A DNA stretch of 64,000 bases from Acidimicrobiaceae bacterium. GTDB taxonomy: Bacteria; Actinomycetota; Acidimicrobiia; Acidimicrobiales; Ilumatobacteraceae. Numbering within the stretch: the stretch's first letter is position 1; each line of letters begins with the position of its first letter. A program made the translations under genes and the position numbers. Where the stretch lies: the NCBI GenBank assembly GCA_016722025.1, contig JADKGZ010000018.1:4266-68265 (forward strand). Direction: 5' to 3'. The notes below the pieces were generated by a model. That model ran no database searches. It was not told the origin of the DNA and saw nothing but the letters and a program-made list of their open reading frames with translations. This document shows, in pieces, positions 8,631 through 16,360 of the stretch.

Positions 8631-8906
8631 ATGAACTGCAGTGAGTTGGAAGCGCATCTCACCGACTTCCTCGACGGTCAGCTCGGCCCGGCCACTGAAG
8701 CTGCTGCGCTCGAGCACATCGCCTCCTGTGCACGATGCGAGGCAGTGCTCGCGGGCACACGCGCGGTGATCGACCTGGCGGGCGACGTGGGCAGAGTGGA
8801 ACTCGAGGCGGCCGGTCGTGAGCGCCTGCTGCAGAGCATCCTCCACGCGTCGCGCTCGCGCGCGGTGCCAGACGGCAGCGTGGGTTCAGCTGAGCGCGAG
8901 CGCTGA
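8631..8906 (+). CDS. Zinc-finger (zf-HC2) anti-sigma factor
   Basis: A 91-residue soluble protein with the HC2 arrangement: an early Cys (MNCSELEAHLTDFLDG) then HIASCARC at about residues 30-37, giving a His-x3-Cys-x2-Cys zinc site. Such domains bind the partner sigma factor and release it on redox change. GGAAGGA sits just before the ATG, one base after the sigma stop. No membrane helix is present, so it is a cytosolic, likely thiol-redox-sensing anti-sigma factor. Its 3' end overlaps the convergent TauE/SafE gene by 21 bases. Confidence 0.85.
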   Translation: MNCSELEAHLTDFLDGQLGPATEAAALEHIASCARCEAVLAGTRAVIDLAGDVGRVELEAAGRERLLQSILHASRSRAVPDGSVGSAERER

Positions 8907-9743
8907 GCGCACTGCCGTGTACACGGCCACCACCACCAGCAGGCCAACGAACCAGCGCTGCAAGGAACTGGAGTCGCGGGTGCTCGCCAGGCGGCTGCCG
9001 ATCACCACACCGATCATGCTGGCGATCGTGAAGGGGATCACCGTTCCCCACTCGATCGATCCCGCTTGCAGCCGAGTGGAGAGCGCAACGACCGAGTTGA
9101 TCGTGATCACGAGCAGCGACGTGCCCACCGCCTCCGCCATCGTGAAGCCGAGGGCGAGCACCAGTGCCGGCACGATGACGAAGCCGCCGCCGACGCCGAA
9201 GAAGCCGGTCAGCAGACCGACCACGGTTCCTGCGACGACGACCTTCACGATCGTGCCCGGGTCGATGTGGCGCGCCGTGACGGCGGCGCCACCAGCACCC
9301 GGGGCCGTGCCGGGCGTGTCGTCCGGCGTGTCGTCGGGCGTGTCGTCGGAAGGGCTACCGGCTGATGTCGATGGTGTCGTGGCCTTGCTCGCTCGTCGCC
9401 ACATCGCATAGGCAGCGACCAGCATCAGGCCGGAGAACGCGAGCAGGAGCACATCGGGGTCGGCGGCCTTGTTCCAGTGCGAGCCCAACAGCGAACCACC
9501 GATGCCGGCGAGCCCGAAGATGGTGCCGGCGACGAACCGCACGCGGCCGGCGCGCCAGTGAGGGGCGATGCCGATCAGGGCAGTGAGAGCGACGAGCACC
9601 AGCGAGGTGGTCGTGGCCTGCTTCGGGCTCTGCCCGGCGGCGTACACCAGTGCCGGCACTGCCAGGATGGACCCGCCGCCGCCCAGCGCCCCCAGCGAGA
9701 TGCCGATGAGGAGGCCAAGTGGTGAGGCCAGCAGCGCGCGCAT
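8886..9743 (-). CDS. TauE/SafE-type sulfite/sulfonate exporter
   Basis: A 285-residue membrane protein with about eight helices in two halves, each carrying the family glycine-rich motif: ISLGALGGGGSILAVPAL near the N-terminus and GFFGVGGGFVIVPALVL in the second half. These proteins export sulfite, sulfoacetate or related anions. A charged loop is lengthened by three 12-bp repeats encoding Asp-Asp-Thr-Pro units (9313-9348). It starts 7 bases after the rhodanese stop and is the third gene of the cst-like operon, matching tauE next to cstA and cstB in staphylococci. Confidence 0.87.
   Translation of the reverse strand: MRALLASPLGLLIGISLGALGGGGSILAVPALVYAAGQSPKQATTTSLVLVALTALIGIAPHWRAGRVRFVAGTIFGLAGIGGSLLGSHWNKAADPDVLLLAFSGLMLVAAYAMWRRASKATTPSTSAGSPSDDTPDDTPDDTPGTAPGAGGAAVTARHIDPGTIVKVVVAGTVVGLLTGFFGVGGGFVIVPALVLALGFTMAEAVGTSLLVITINSVVALSTRLQAGSIEWGTVIPFTIASMIGVVIGSRLASTRDSSSLQRWFVGLLVVVAVYTAVRSALALS
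9313..9348 (-). repeat. Three tandem 12-bp units inside the TauE/SafE gene
   Basis: Units at 9313-9324, 9325-9336 and 9337-9348 are nearly identical and encode repeated DDTP in the central cytoplasmic loop. Confidence 0.85.
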
Positions 9744-9750
9744 GAAACGC

Positions 9751-10092
9751 TCAGATCACCACGCCGGGGTTGCCGGCGTGATTGACCATCGGGTGCCCGA
9801 AGCTGGACCATGCGTACATGCCGCCGGTCATGTTGAACGCGTCGAAGCCTTGCTCGCGCAGCCAAGCAGTGACACGCGCCGAGCGGTTTCCCGAGCGGCA
9901 GATGCAGATCGTGCGCCGAGTGCGGTCGAGCTCTCCGATGCGATCGGCGAGCTCGCTCATCGCAATGTGAACGGCGTTGGGTGCGTGTCCGCTCATCCAC
10001 TCTTCGTACTCGCGCACGTCGAGCAACACGGTGTCGGCCGGTGCGGATGCAGCGGCGTCCACATCGATGGAGGGCAACAGGTCGGGCGCCAT
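9751..10092 (-). CDS. Single-domain rhodanese sulfurtransferase
   Basis: A 113-residue protein that is just one rhodanese domain: TVLLDVREYEEWMSGHAPNAVHIAM, then the active loop ICICRSGNRSARV with the persulfide-carrying Cys, and the closing GGMYAWSSFGHPM. It moves sulfane sulfur between thiols. The ATG overlaps the TGA of the CstB-like gene by one base, so the two are translationally coupled. In the cst operon of staphylococci CstA plays the sulfur-relay part, and this smaller protein is a plausible functional counterpart. Confidence 0.9.
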   Translation of the reverse strand: MAPDLLPSIDVDAAASAPADTVLLDVREYEEWMSGHAPNAVHIAMSELADRIGELDRTRRTICICRSGNRSARVTAWLREQGFDAFNMTGGMYAWSSFGHPMVNHAGNPGVVI

Positions 10093-11486
10093 CACTGCGT
10101 GCCTTCCGCGAGAGCGTGGGCCTGCCAGGCGGTGTAGCCGCCGACGAGATCGCTCACGTCGCTGAAGCCATGTGAGCGCAGCAGGCTGGAGGCGATGGCC
10201 GAGCGATAGCCGCCGGCGCAGAACACGACCGTCGGTGCAGCGGGGTCGAGCTGGTCGAGGCTGTTCAAGAGTGCGGGAAGGCTGATCTTCCGGGAGCCGG
10301 CGATGCTGCCGAGGGCGACCTCGCCCGGGTTGCGCACATCCACGAGCACCAGCTGCGGCACGGTGGCGATCCGCTCGACAAGCGTGTCGGCCGACAGTCG
10401 CGACAGCGGTTCCACGTGCTCGGGGTGCGCGAGGAACGCCTCGAACGGCTGCGCCAGTGCACCCAGCACGCGATCGAAGCCGATGCGTGCGAGTCGCACC
10501 TTGGCTTCTGCTTCGTGGCCCGGCGGAGTGACCAGGACGATCGGGGTCTCCGGTCGCATCACCTCGCCGGCGTATTCGGCGAAACGGCCGCCGAGACCGA
10601 CGTTCACCGACCCGCGCAGGTGGCCGGCCGCGAAGGCCATGTCGTCGCGCGCATCGAGAACGACGGCGCCGTCGTGCTGATGGGCCAGCACCTGCTCGAT
10701 GGTGAGCGGGGCGACGCTGACATCCTCGGCCAGCAGCTCGCGCAGCTCGCGGTTGCGATTCGCGGCGAAGGAGAAGTAGAGCGGCGCCACCGACTGACCC
10801 TGGGTGACCGCTTCGACGAAGTCGTCCTCGCTCATCGGGGCGAGCGCGTAGTTGGTACGCCGCTGCTCGCCGATGGTGGAGACCGTCTCGGTGGAGAGGT
10901 TCTTGCCGCACGCCGACCCTGCACCGTGTGCGGGAAACACCTTGGTCGCATCGGGCAGCGTGAGCAGTTGCTCGTGCAGCGAGTGGTACAGCTGCCGGCC
11001 CAGCTCCTCGGCGGTGACGCCGACGGATGCCAGCAGGTCGGGTCGACCGACGTCGCCGATGAACAGCGTGTCGCCGGTGAGCACGCCGTAGGGCAGATCG
11101 TCGGTGCCGTGGGGATAGATGACGATGCTGATCGACCTCCGTGTGTGCCCGGGGGTCTCGCGAACCTGCAGCGCGACCTCGCCGAGGTCGATGACCGCAC
11201 CGTGCGCGTAGGTCGTGATCGGGAACTCGGCGCGCCCTTCGGCAGCGCTGCCGTAGCCGATCGTGGCGCCGGTGTGCGCGGCGAGCTCGAGATGGCCGGA
11301 GAGGAAGTCGGCATGGAAGTGAGTTTCCAACACGTGAGTGATGGTGAGGCCATGCGCCTCGGCGTCGGCGAGGTACTCCGCAACATCGCGCTGGGGGTCG
11401 ACCACCACGGCCCTGCCAGTGGTGGTGTCACCGATGAGGTAGCTGGCGTGCGAGAGGCACCCGAGGTAGTACTGGCGGAAGAACAC
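10092..11486 (-). CDS. CstB-like persulfide dioxygenase-rhodanese fusion
   Basis: A 464-residue protein with three parts. Residues 1-240 are a metallo-beta-lactamase fold with THFHADFLSGH and ETPGHT...GDTLFIGDVGRPD, as in the non-haem iron persulfide dioxygenase ETHE1. Residues about 260-355 are a rhodanese-like domain with no active Cys (LVTPPGHEA at the loop). Residues about 365-460 are a rhodanese with VVFCAGGYRS. A dioxygenase, a pseudo-rhodanese and an active rhodanese is the architecture of S. aureus CstB, which turns persulfides into thiosulfate. AAGGAG precedes the ATG, and the promoter carries the CstR-like operator at 11544-11559. It leads an operon with rhodanese and TauE. Confidence 0.9.
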   Translation of the reverse strand: MFFRQYYLGCLSHASYLIGDTTTGRAVVVDPQRDVAEYLADAEAHGLTITHVLETHFHADFLSGHLELAAHTGATIGYGSAAEGRAEFPITTYAHGAVIDLGEVALQVRETPGHTRRSISIVIYPHGTDDLPYGVLTGDTLFIGDVGRPDLLASVGVTAEELGRQLYHSLHEQLLTLPDATKVFPAHGAGSACGKNLSTETVSTIGEQRRTNYALAPMSEDDFVEAVTQGQSVAPLYFSFAANRNRELRELLAEDVSVAPLTIEQVLAHQHDGAVVLDARDDMAFAAGHLRGSVNVGLGGRFAEYAGEVMRPETPIVLVTPPGHEAEAKVRLARIGFDRVLGALAQPFEAFLAHPEHVEPLSRLSADTLVERIATVPQLVLVDVRNPGEVALGSIAGSRKISLPALLNSLDQLDPAAPTVVFCAGGYRSAIASSLLRSHGFSDVSDLVGGYTAWQAHALAEGTQ

Positions 11487-11540
11487 GATTGATGCTCCTT
11501 GTCGAGAACGGTCGAGGTTCGAGGCGGTTCTTGTGTGGCA

Positions 11541-11546
11541 ACTATA
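11541..11546 (-). promoter_or_regulatory. -10 box TATAGT of the cstB-like operon
   Basis: TATAGT overlaps the end of the operator palindrome. AGTTGG/TTGGAA sits 15 to 17 bases upstream as a -35 candidate, so repressor binding would cover the spacer. The leader to the ATG would be about 48 bases. Confidence 0.55.
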
Positions 11547-11559
11547 CCCCCGGGGGTAT
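11544..11559. promoter_or_regulatory. CsoR/CstR-type operator, second identical copy
   Basis: ATACCCCCGGGGGTAT, identical to 7751-7766, sits within the promoter of the CstB-like, rhodanese and TauE operon. The function of that operon matches the known CstR regulon (established for staphylococci), which supports this as a persulfide-responsive operator. Confidence 0.8.
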
Positions 11560-11583
11560 TATTCCAACTCGTTGGATCGACGC

Positions 11584-12315
11584 TCAACCACTCGAGCCGC
11601 GCTCCATGTCGCTGGCAATGATCGCGTCGTAGTCGGCCTGTGAGATGTACGCGGGCGTGTAGTCGGCGCCATTCTTCGCGAGCTGCTTCGTGAACGCACG
11701 CAGGTGGTTGCGGGACCCCTTCTCCAGGTTCGCATACACCAGCGCCAGGTCGGGTGTGTCGGTGGCGAGTGACCGCAGGTCGGAGATGTCGAGGTCTTCG
11801 ATCGTGGCGCCCACCTCGAGTGCATCGACCAGCGAGCTGCTCCCTCGTTCGACGAGGCTGGTGTAGAGCGACTGCAGGTCGGCGTTGGTGAACTCACCGA
11901 CCGCGTTCCCCGCAGCAGGGTCGGCGAGGTCGTAGCGATCCAGCAACGTCAGCACCGCGTCGGTGTGCGTCAGCTCGGAGGACGAGATGTTGTCGAACGC
12001 CTGCAGCTGCCACTGGTCGTAGAGCGTCGAGTACACGTCATGAGCCAGCTTCTCCTCCTCGCGCATGCGCAGCAGGCCCGCCGTCTCGGCGGTCGTCAGC
12101 TCCGCCTTGGGCATGGCCTCGAGCCGGGTGTCCAGCACCGCAGGATCGAAGTTGCTCTCGCCGTTGGAGCCGACCTGCATCGGGCCCGATCCGCCGCCGT
12201 TGCCAGTGCCGTTGCCGTTGCCGTTGCCGCCGGACGAGCAGGCGGCGAGCACCACGGCGGCCACCACCATCACTGCCGTGCGGCGCGCGGAAACCTCTTC
12301 GACTCTGCATCGCAT
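11584..12315 (-). CDS. DUF2202 lipoprotein (ferritin-like, metal-binding type)
   Basis: The N-terminus RRTAVMVVAAVVLAACSSGG is a lipoprotein signal with lipobox Cys followed by a Gly/Asn-rich linker. The remainder is a DUF2202 helical domain with REEEKLAHDVY and SSSELTHTDAV, Glu/His pairs as in ferritin-like carboxylate sites. The mature protein would be an outer-face lipoprotein of about 215 residues. The ATG at 12315 directly abuts GGAGG, so the ribosome site is atypically close. A degenerate CstR-like palindrome lies at 12326-12341. It ends 25 bases from the operator of the cstB operon. The biochemical role of DUF2202 is unknown to me. Confidence 0.8.
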   Translation of the reverse strand: MRCRVEEVSARRTAVMVVAAVVLAACSSGGNGNGNGTGNGGGSGPMQVGSNGESNFDPAVLDTRLEAMPKAELTTAETAGLLRMREEEKLAHDVYSTLYDQWQLQAFDNISSSELTHTDAVLTLLDRYDLADPAAGNAVGEFTNADLQSLYTSLVERGSSSLVDALEVGATIEDLDISDLRSLATDTPDLALVYANLEKGSRNHLRAFTKQLAKNGADYTPAYISQADYDAIIASDMERGSSG

Positions 12316-12325
12316 CCTCCTTCGG

Positions 12326-12341
12326 ATACCTCCCAGGGTAT
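12326..12341. promoter_or_regulatory. Degenerate CsoR/CstR-type operator
   Basis: ATACCTCCCAGGGTAT keeps both half-sites (ATACC and GGTAT) at the same 16-bp length as the two perfect copies but has an imperfect centre. It lies 11 bases upstream of the DUF2202 start codon. Confidence is lower because the core is degenerate. Confidence 0.5.
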
Positions 12342-12427
12342 GACGAGGAGCGTTGCGTGGATACTGCCGAAAGGCCTCTTGGTGGAACGCTGGCGGTGGA
12401 CGCAACTGCTGAGCTCGCAGGCTGGGC

Positions 12428-13816
12428 TCAGCAGTCGATCTCGTAGAACTGCACGGGGGCACCTGGCAGCGGGCTCAGCTCGAGACCGATGGTGAACGTG
12501 GCGCCGGTGCCCTGCACCACGATGTCGCCGCGGGTGGCTGCCGCGGGGCGCAACTCGACGATGTGCAGTGGCCCGTGTGCTGCGATCAACCGGCCAGCTT
12601 CCGCACGTCGCCTGACCAGCGCGTCGTCGAGATCGACGTTGTCGTCGAACAGCGCTGCGGCATCGCCGTCGCTCCACTCGTTGAGCAGGGCCACCAGTCG
12701 GTGGGCGGCAGCCGCCCAGTGCGGCCCCGCCGGCACCGGAGTGGCCGGCGCGTGGCCATGAGCGAGCAGCACATCGAGCATGCGCATGGTGAGCACGCCC
12801 ATCGGCGCGTAGGTGGTGTTGCCCAGCGCGATCGCACCAACGCCGCGACCCGCCAGCCAGCGCATGTTGCTGCCGTAGCCCGGGAGGCCTCCGGCGTGTG
12901 CAACCACCTTGCCCAGGCTGGGTTCGTCGCGCACGTTGAGCCCGAATCCGTAGCCCGCGGGGCACGAGCGCCCGGCCACCGTCGTGACGCCGATGTAGGT
13001 GTGCGCACGCTGCATCTCGCGCCGGCTGGCCGCCGAGAGGCCGTCGCTCGCGGGCTGATGCGGCAGCGAGTTGGCCGAGTCCAGCCAGGCGATCCACTTG
13101 GCGAGGTCGGCGACGGTGCTCCACAACCCACCCATCGGGGCGATCTCGCCGTCGCCGATGGGTGTCGGCCAGTCGCGGACCAGTTCCCCGTCGCGCCAAC
13201 GGTGTGGTCGAGCCCAGTGTTCGTGCTCGGGTCGCACCCACGTGGTGTCGACCATGCCCAAGGGCTGCAGCAGTCGACTCGTGATGTGCTGCTGCACGCG
13301 GCTGCCGGTGGCGCGCAGCACAGCCCGGCCGATCATGCCGAAGCCGAGGTTGCTGTACTCGTAGGCGGTGTCGGGCAGGTGAGCAAAGGTTGGCCCTGCG
13401 GCGTAGATGCCGTCGATCTCCTCGGCCGTGATGTCGAGGTGACGGTCGGCCCACGCATCGTCGGTGGCCAAACCCGAGGTCATCGAGAGCAGGTGGCGCA
13501 GCGTGATGGGCGGCGAACCGGCGGGGCCGGACACCGAGCCCAACTCGGGCGCGTGACGCGCGACCGGGTCGTCGAGCTGCCAGACACCTTCGTCGCGCAG
13601 CGCGAGCACCACTGCCGCGGTGAAGCTCTTCGTCATCGATGCGATGCGGTAGACCGCTCGCTCGTCGGCCGGTAGGTGGTCGTGGAGGGTGCCGGTGCAT
13701 CCGTGCTCGACGAGCTGGCCGCCGGCGACGACGCCCCACGAGATGGAGGCGACGTGCTCGTCGAGCGCAGTCGTGTCGGAGAGTTCTTGCAGCTCGGCAC
13801 GGCACTCAGGAGTCAC
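12428..13816 (-). CDS. Beta-lactamase family serine hydrolase (class C/esterase type)
   Basis: About 462 residues with YRIASMTKSFTAA (SxxK, the nucleophile Ser and Lys) and YEYSNLGFGM (YxN). A HAGGLPGYGSNM stretch stands where class C enzymes have KTG/HTG. These proteins include D-aminopeptidases, esterases and peptidases; no signal peptide is obvious, so a cytosolic esterase or peptidase is likely. The frame is open to 13894, but GTG 13816 is chosen because TAGCGT lies 8 bases upstream and the longer form would overlap thrH. Confidence 0.82.
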   Translation of the reverse strand: MTPECRAELQELSDTTALDEHVASISWGVVAGGQLVEHGCTGTLHDHLPADERAVYRIASMTKSFTAAVVLALRDEGVWQLDDPVARHAPELGSVSGPAGSPPITLRHLLSMTSGLATDDAWADRHLDITAEEIDGIYAAGPTFAHLPDTAYEYSNLGFGMIGRAVLRATGSRVQQHITSRLLQPLGMVDTTWVRPEHEHWARPHRWRDGELVRDWPTPIGDGEIAPMGGLWSTVADLAKWIAWLDSANSLPHQPASDGLSAASRREMQRAHTYIGVTTVAGRSCPAGYGFGLNVRDEPSLGKVVAHAGGLPGYGSNMRWLAGRGVGAIALGNTTYAPMGVLTMRMLDVLLAHGHAPATPVPAGPHWAAAAHRLVALLNEWSDGDAAALFDDNVDLDDALVRRRAEAGRLIAAHGPLHIVELRPAAATRGDIVVQGTGATFTIGLELSPLPGAPVQFYEIDC

Positions 13817-13824
13817 GGAGAGCG

Positions 13825-13830
13825 ACGCTA
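13825..13830 (-). promoter_or_regulatory. -10 hexamer TAGCGT of a probable leaderless promoter
   Basis: TAGCGT, then 8 bases, then the GTG at 13816 of the serine hydrolase. It overlaps the last codons of thrH. Confidence 0.45.
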
Positions 13831-14562
13831 CCCGCCCAGCCCGCCGAGGCTCCAGCACCGCCACCCATCCCATCGCCCGACCGCAGCCGGGCACGCCCCG
13901 ACAGCGCTACGAAGGTGGCTGGCCTGGGAGAGGGAGGCGGTGATGGCGGTGAGGAGCTGGTCGTAGGTGTGGTTCGCGGGGAACTGCGGGAACTGGGCCG
14001 TGATGGCGTCGGGGGCGTGGAACCAGAAGCCGGCGTCGGCCGCGCCCAGCATGGCAGCGTCGTTGTACGAGTCGCCGGCGGCCACGACCCGGTAGTTCAA
14101 CCCGCGCAACGCATTGACCGCGTGGCGCTTCTGATCGGGCATGCGCAGCGCGTAGTCGATGACGCGGTCGTCGTGCACGATCAACTGGTGGCAGAAGATG
14201 GCGGGCATGCCCAGCTGCCGCATCAGCGGCGCCGCGAACTGCTCGAACGTGTCACTGAGGATGATCACCTGCGTGCGGGCGCGCAGGGCATCGAGGAAGT
14301 CGCGTGCGCCATCCATCGGCTCGAGCCCGGCGATCACATCGGTGATCGTGCTCATCCGCAGCCCGTGTTGGGCCAGCAACGCCAGGCGCCCCTTCATCAG
14401 CACGTCGTAGTCGGGTTCGTCGCGGGTGGTGCGCCGCAACGCCTCGATGCCGGTGCGCTCGGCAACAGCGATCCAGATCTCCGGCACCAGCACCCCCTCC
14501 AGGTCGAGGGTGACGATGGTCTGCTGCGGCACGGTCTGTTGCGGGGCTGCTGTCGCGTTCAC
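13828..14562 (-). CDS. thrH: Phosphoserine phosphatase / homoserine phosphotransferase (ThrH), HAD family
   Basis: After a 15-residue lead the sequence reads IVTLDLEGVLVPEIWIAVAERTGI, the DxEG variant of HAD motif I that marks ThrH. ILSDTFEQF is motif II, and MPDQKRHAV and AAGDSYNDAAML are motifs III and IV. FHAPDAITAQFPQFPANHTY also matches the family closely. ThrH dephosphorylates phosphoserine and can pass phosphate to homoserine, linking serine and threonine synthesis in the cytosol. At 244 residues it is about 40 longer than Pseudomonas ThrH because of an extra N-terminus and a 26-residue Gly/Trp-rich tail. The start is a GTG at 14562. Confidence 0.9.
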   Translation of the reverse strand: MNATAAPQQTVPQQTIVTLDLEGVLVPEIWIAVAERTGIEALRRTTRDEPDYDVLMKGRLALLAQHGLRMSTITDVIAGLEPMDGARDFLDALRARTQVIILSDTFEQFAAPLMRQLGMPAIFCHQLIVHDDRVIDYALRMPDQKRHAVNALRGLNYRVVAAGDSYNDAAMLGAADAGFWFHAPDAITAQFPQFPANHTYDQLLTAITASLSQASHLRSAVGACPAAVGRWDGWRCWSLGGLGG

Positions 14563-14616
14563 GGTGGCCTATTCTTCACGACGGCCGGGCTCCGGCGCGA
14601 ACGAGGGGAACATCTC

Positions 14617-16273
14617 ATGCCGATCAGCACCATGTCCAGCACGATGATGGACGACTACCAGCTCACGTTGCTGCCCGTCTTCCGGTACGGCCGGCAGGTG
14701 CACGCCAACAGCAAGATCATCACGTTCACCGGCGCCTCCGACGATGCCGGTGGCGTACGTGGAGAGCACGTTCGAGCAGGTTGCCGACCGGGCCGATCGG
14801 CTGGCCTCGGCCCTGGCCCGCCTGGGTGTGCAGCCCGGCGACCGGGTGGGCACGTTCATGTGGAACAACCAGACCCACATGGAGGCGTACCTGGCCATTC
14901 CGTGCATGGGCGCGGTGTTGCACACGCTCAACATCCGCCTGTTCCCCGAGCAGCTCGCGTACGTCATCAACCACGCCGAGGACCGGGTCATCATCATCGA
15001 CGCGTCCATCGCCCCGTTGCTGGCCCGCGTGCGCGACCAGCTCACCACCGTGCAGCACATCATCGTCAAAGGTCCTGGCGACGCAAGCAGCCTGATGGTT
15101 GCAGGCCACGGCGATCTGCTGGACTACGACGAGCTGCTGGCGGCTGAGCCGGGCGGCTACAACTACCCCGAAGTCACCGAGAACACCGGCGCGGCGATGT
15201 GCTACACCAGCGGCACCACGGGCAACCCCAAGGGTGTGATGTACAGCCACCGCAGCACGTACATGCACTCGCTGATGGTCACGTCCACCTCCAACATCGC
15301 GCTCAGCGAACGCGATCGCATGCTGGTGATCGTGCCGATGTTCCACGCCAACGCATGGGGCACGCCATACGCGGCATGGATGATCGGCGCCGATCTGGTG
15401 TTCCCGCAGCAGTTCCTGCAGGCCGCGCCCATCGCTCGCATCATCGCCGAGACGAAGCCGACGCTCACCGGTGCCGTGCCCACCGTGTTGAACGATCTCC
15501 TGCACAACGCACCCGACACCGACATGAGCAGCTTCCGGCTGGTGATGTGCGGCGGCTCGGCGGTGCCGCGCGGTCTCATCGACGGCTACCGCGACACCTT
15601 TCACGTGCCCATCGTGCAGGGCTGGGGCATGACCGAGACCAGCCCCGTGTGCGCCATCGGCCATCCGCCCAAGGACATGGGCAGTGGCTCCGAGACCGAC
15701 TGGCGGGTGAAGACCGGCCGCGTGATGCCGGGGGTCGAGCTGCGCATCACCGACGACAACGGCGATGTGCAGCCCTGGGACGGCGAAGCACTGGGTGAGA
15801 TCGAGGTGCGCGGCTCGTGGATCACCGGCAGCTACTACCACGTGGATGATCCGGAGAAGTTCCACGACGGGTGGCTGCGCACCGGCGATGTCGCCAGCGT
15901 GTTGCCCAACGGCTACGTGATGATCAGCGACCGGGCCAAGGACGTCATCAAGAGTGGTGGCGAGTGGGTGTCGTCGGTCGATCTGGAGAACACGCTGATG
16001 GGTCACCCGGCAGTGCTGGAGGCGGCGGTCATCGGCGTGCCCGACGATCGCTGGGACGAGCGGCCGTTGGCCTGCATCGTGCTCAAGCCCGGCGAGTCGC
16101 TGACAGCGGACGAGCTGCGCGCCTGGCTGGGCGAACGTACCGCCAAGTTCTGGCTGCCCGAACGATGGAGCTTCATCACCGAGGTGCCCAAGACCAGTGT
16201 CGGCAAGTTCGACAAGAAGGTGCTGCGCGCTCGCAACCAGGCCGGCGAGCTCGATGTGGAGAAGATCGCCTGA
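14617..16273 (+). pseudogene. Medium/long-chain acyl-CoA synthetase (AMP-binding), frame interrupted near 14745
   Basis: The ATG at 14617 has GAGGGGAA seven bases upstream and begins a family-typical N-terminus (STMMDDYQLTLLPVFRYG). This frame is lost around 14738-14752, where the following sequence (VAYVESTFEQVADRADRLA) continues in another frame to 16273. Removing one base joins them. The remainder is a complete acyl-adenylate synthetase: YTSGTTGNPKGVMYSH (P-loop), GWGMTETSP, WLRTGDVA, KSGGEWVSS and PKTSVGKFDKK with the catalytic Lys. It activates a fatty acid to acyl-CoA with ATP. A separate start at ATG 14744 would yield 509 residues lacking the normal N-terminus. Single-base error versus decay cannot be decided here. 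Confidence 0.85.
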
Positions 16274-16360
16274 CCGATCTCCCTCGGCGACGGGGCGCCG
16301 GCCACGGCGGGTGGCCTTTGGCTCTGTCGTGCACACCGGCAGTGCGCGTCCACTGCAGGT

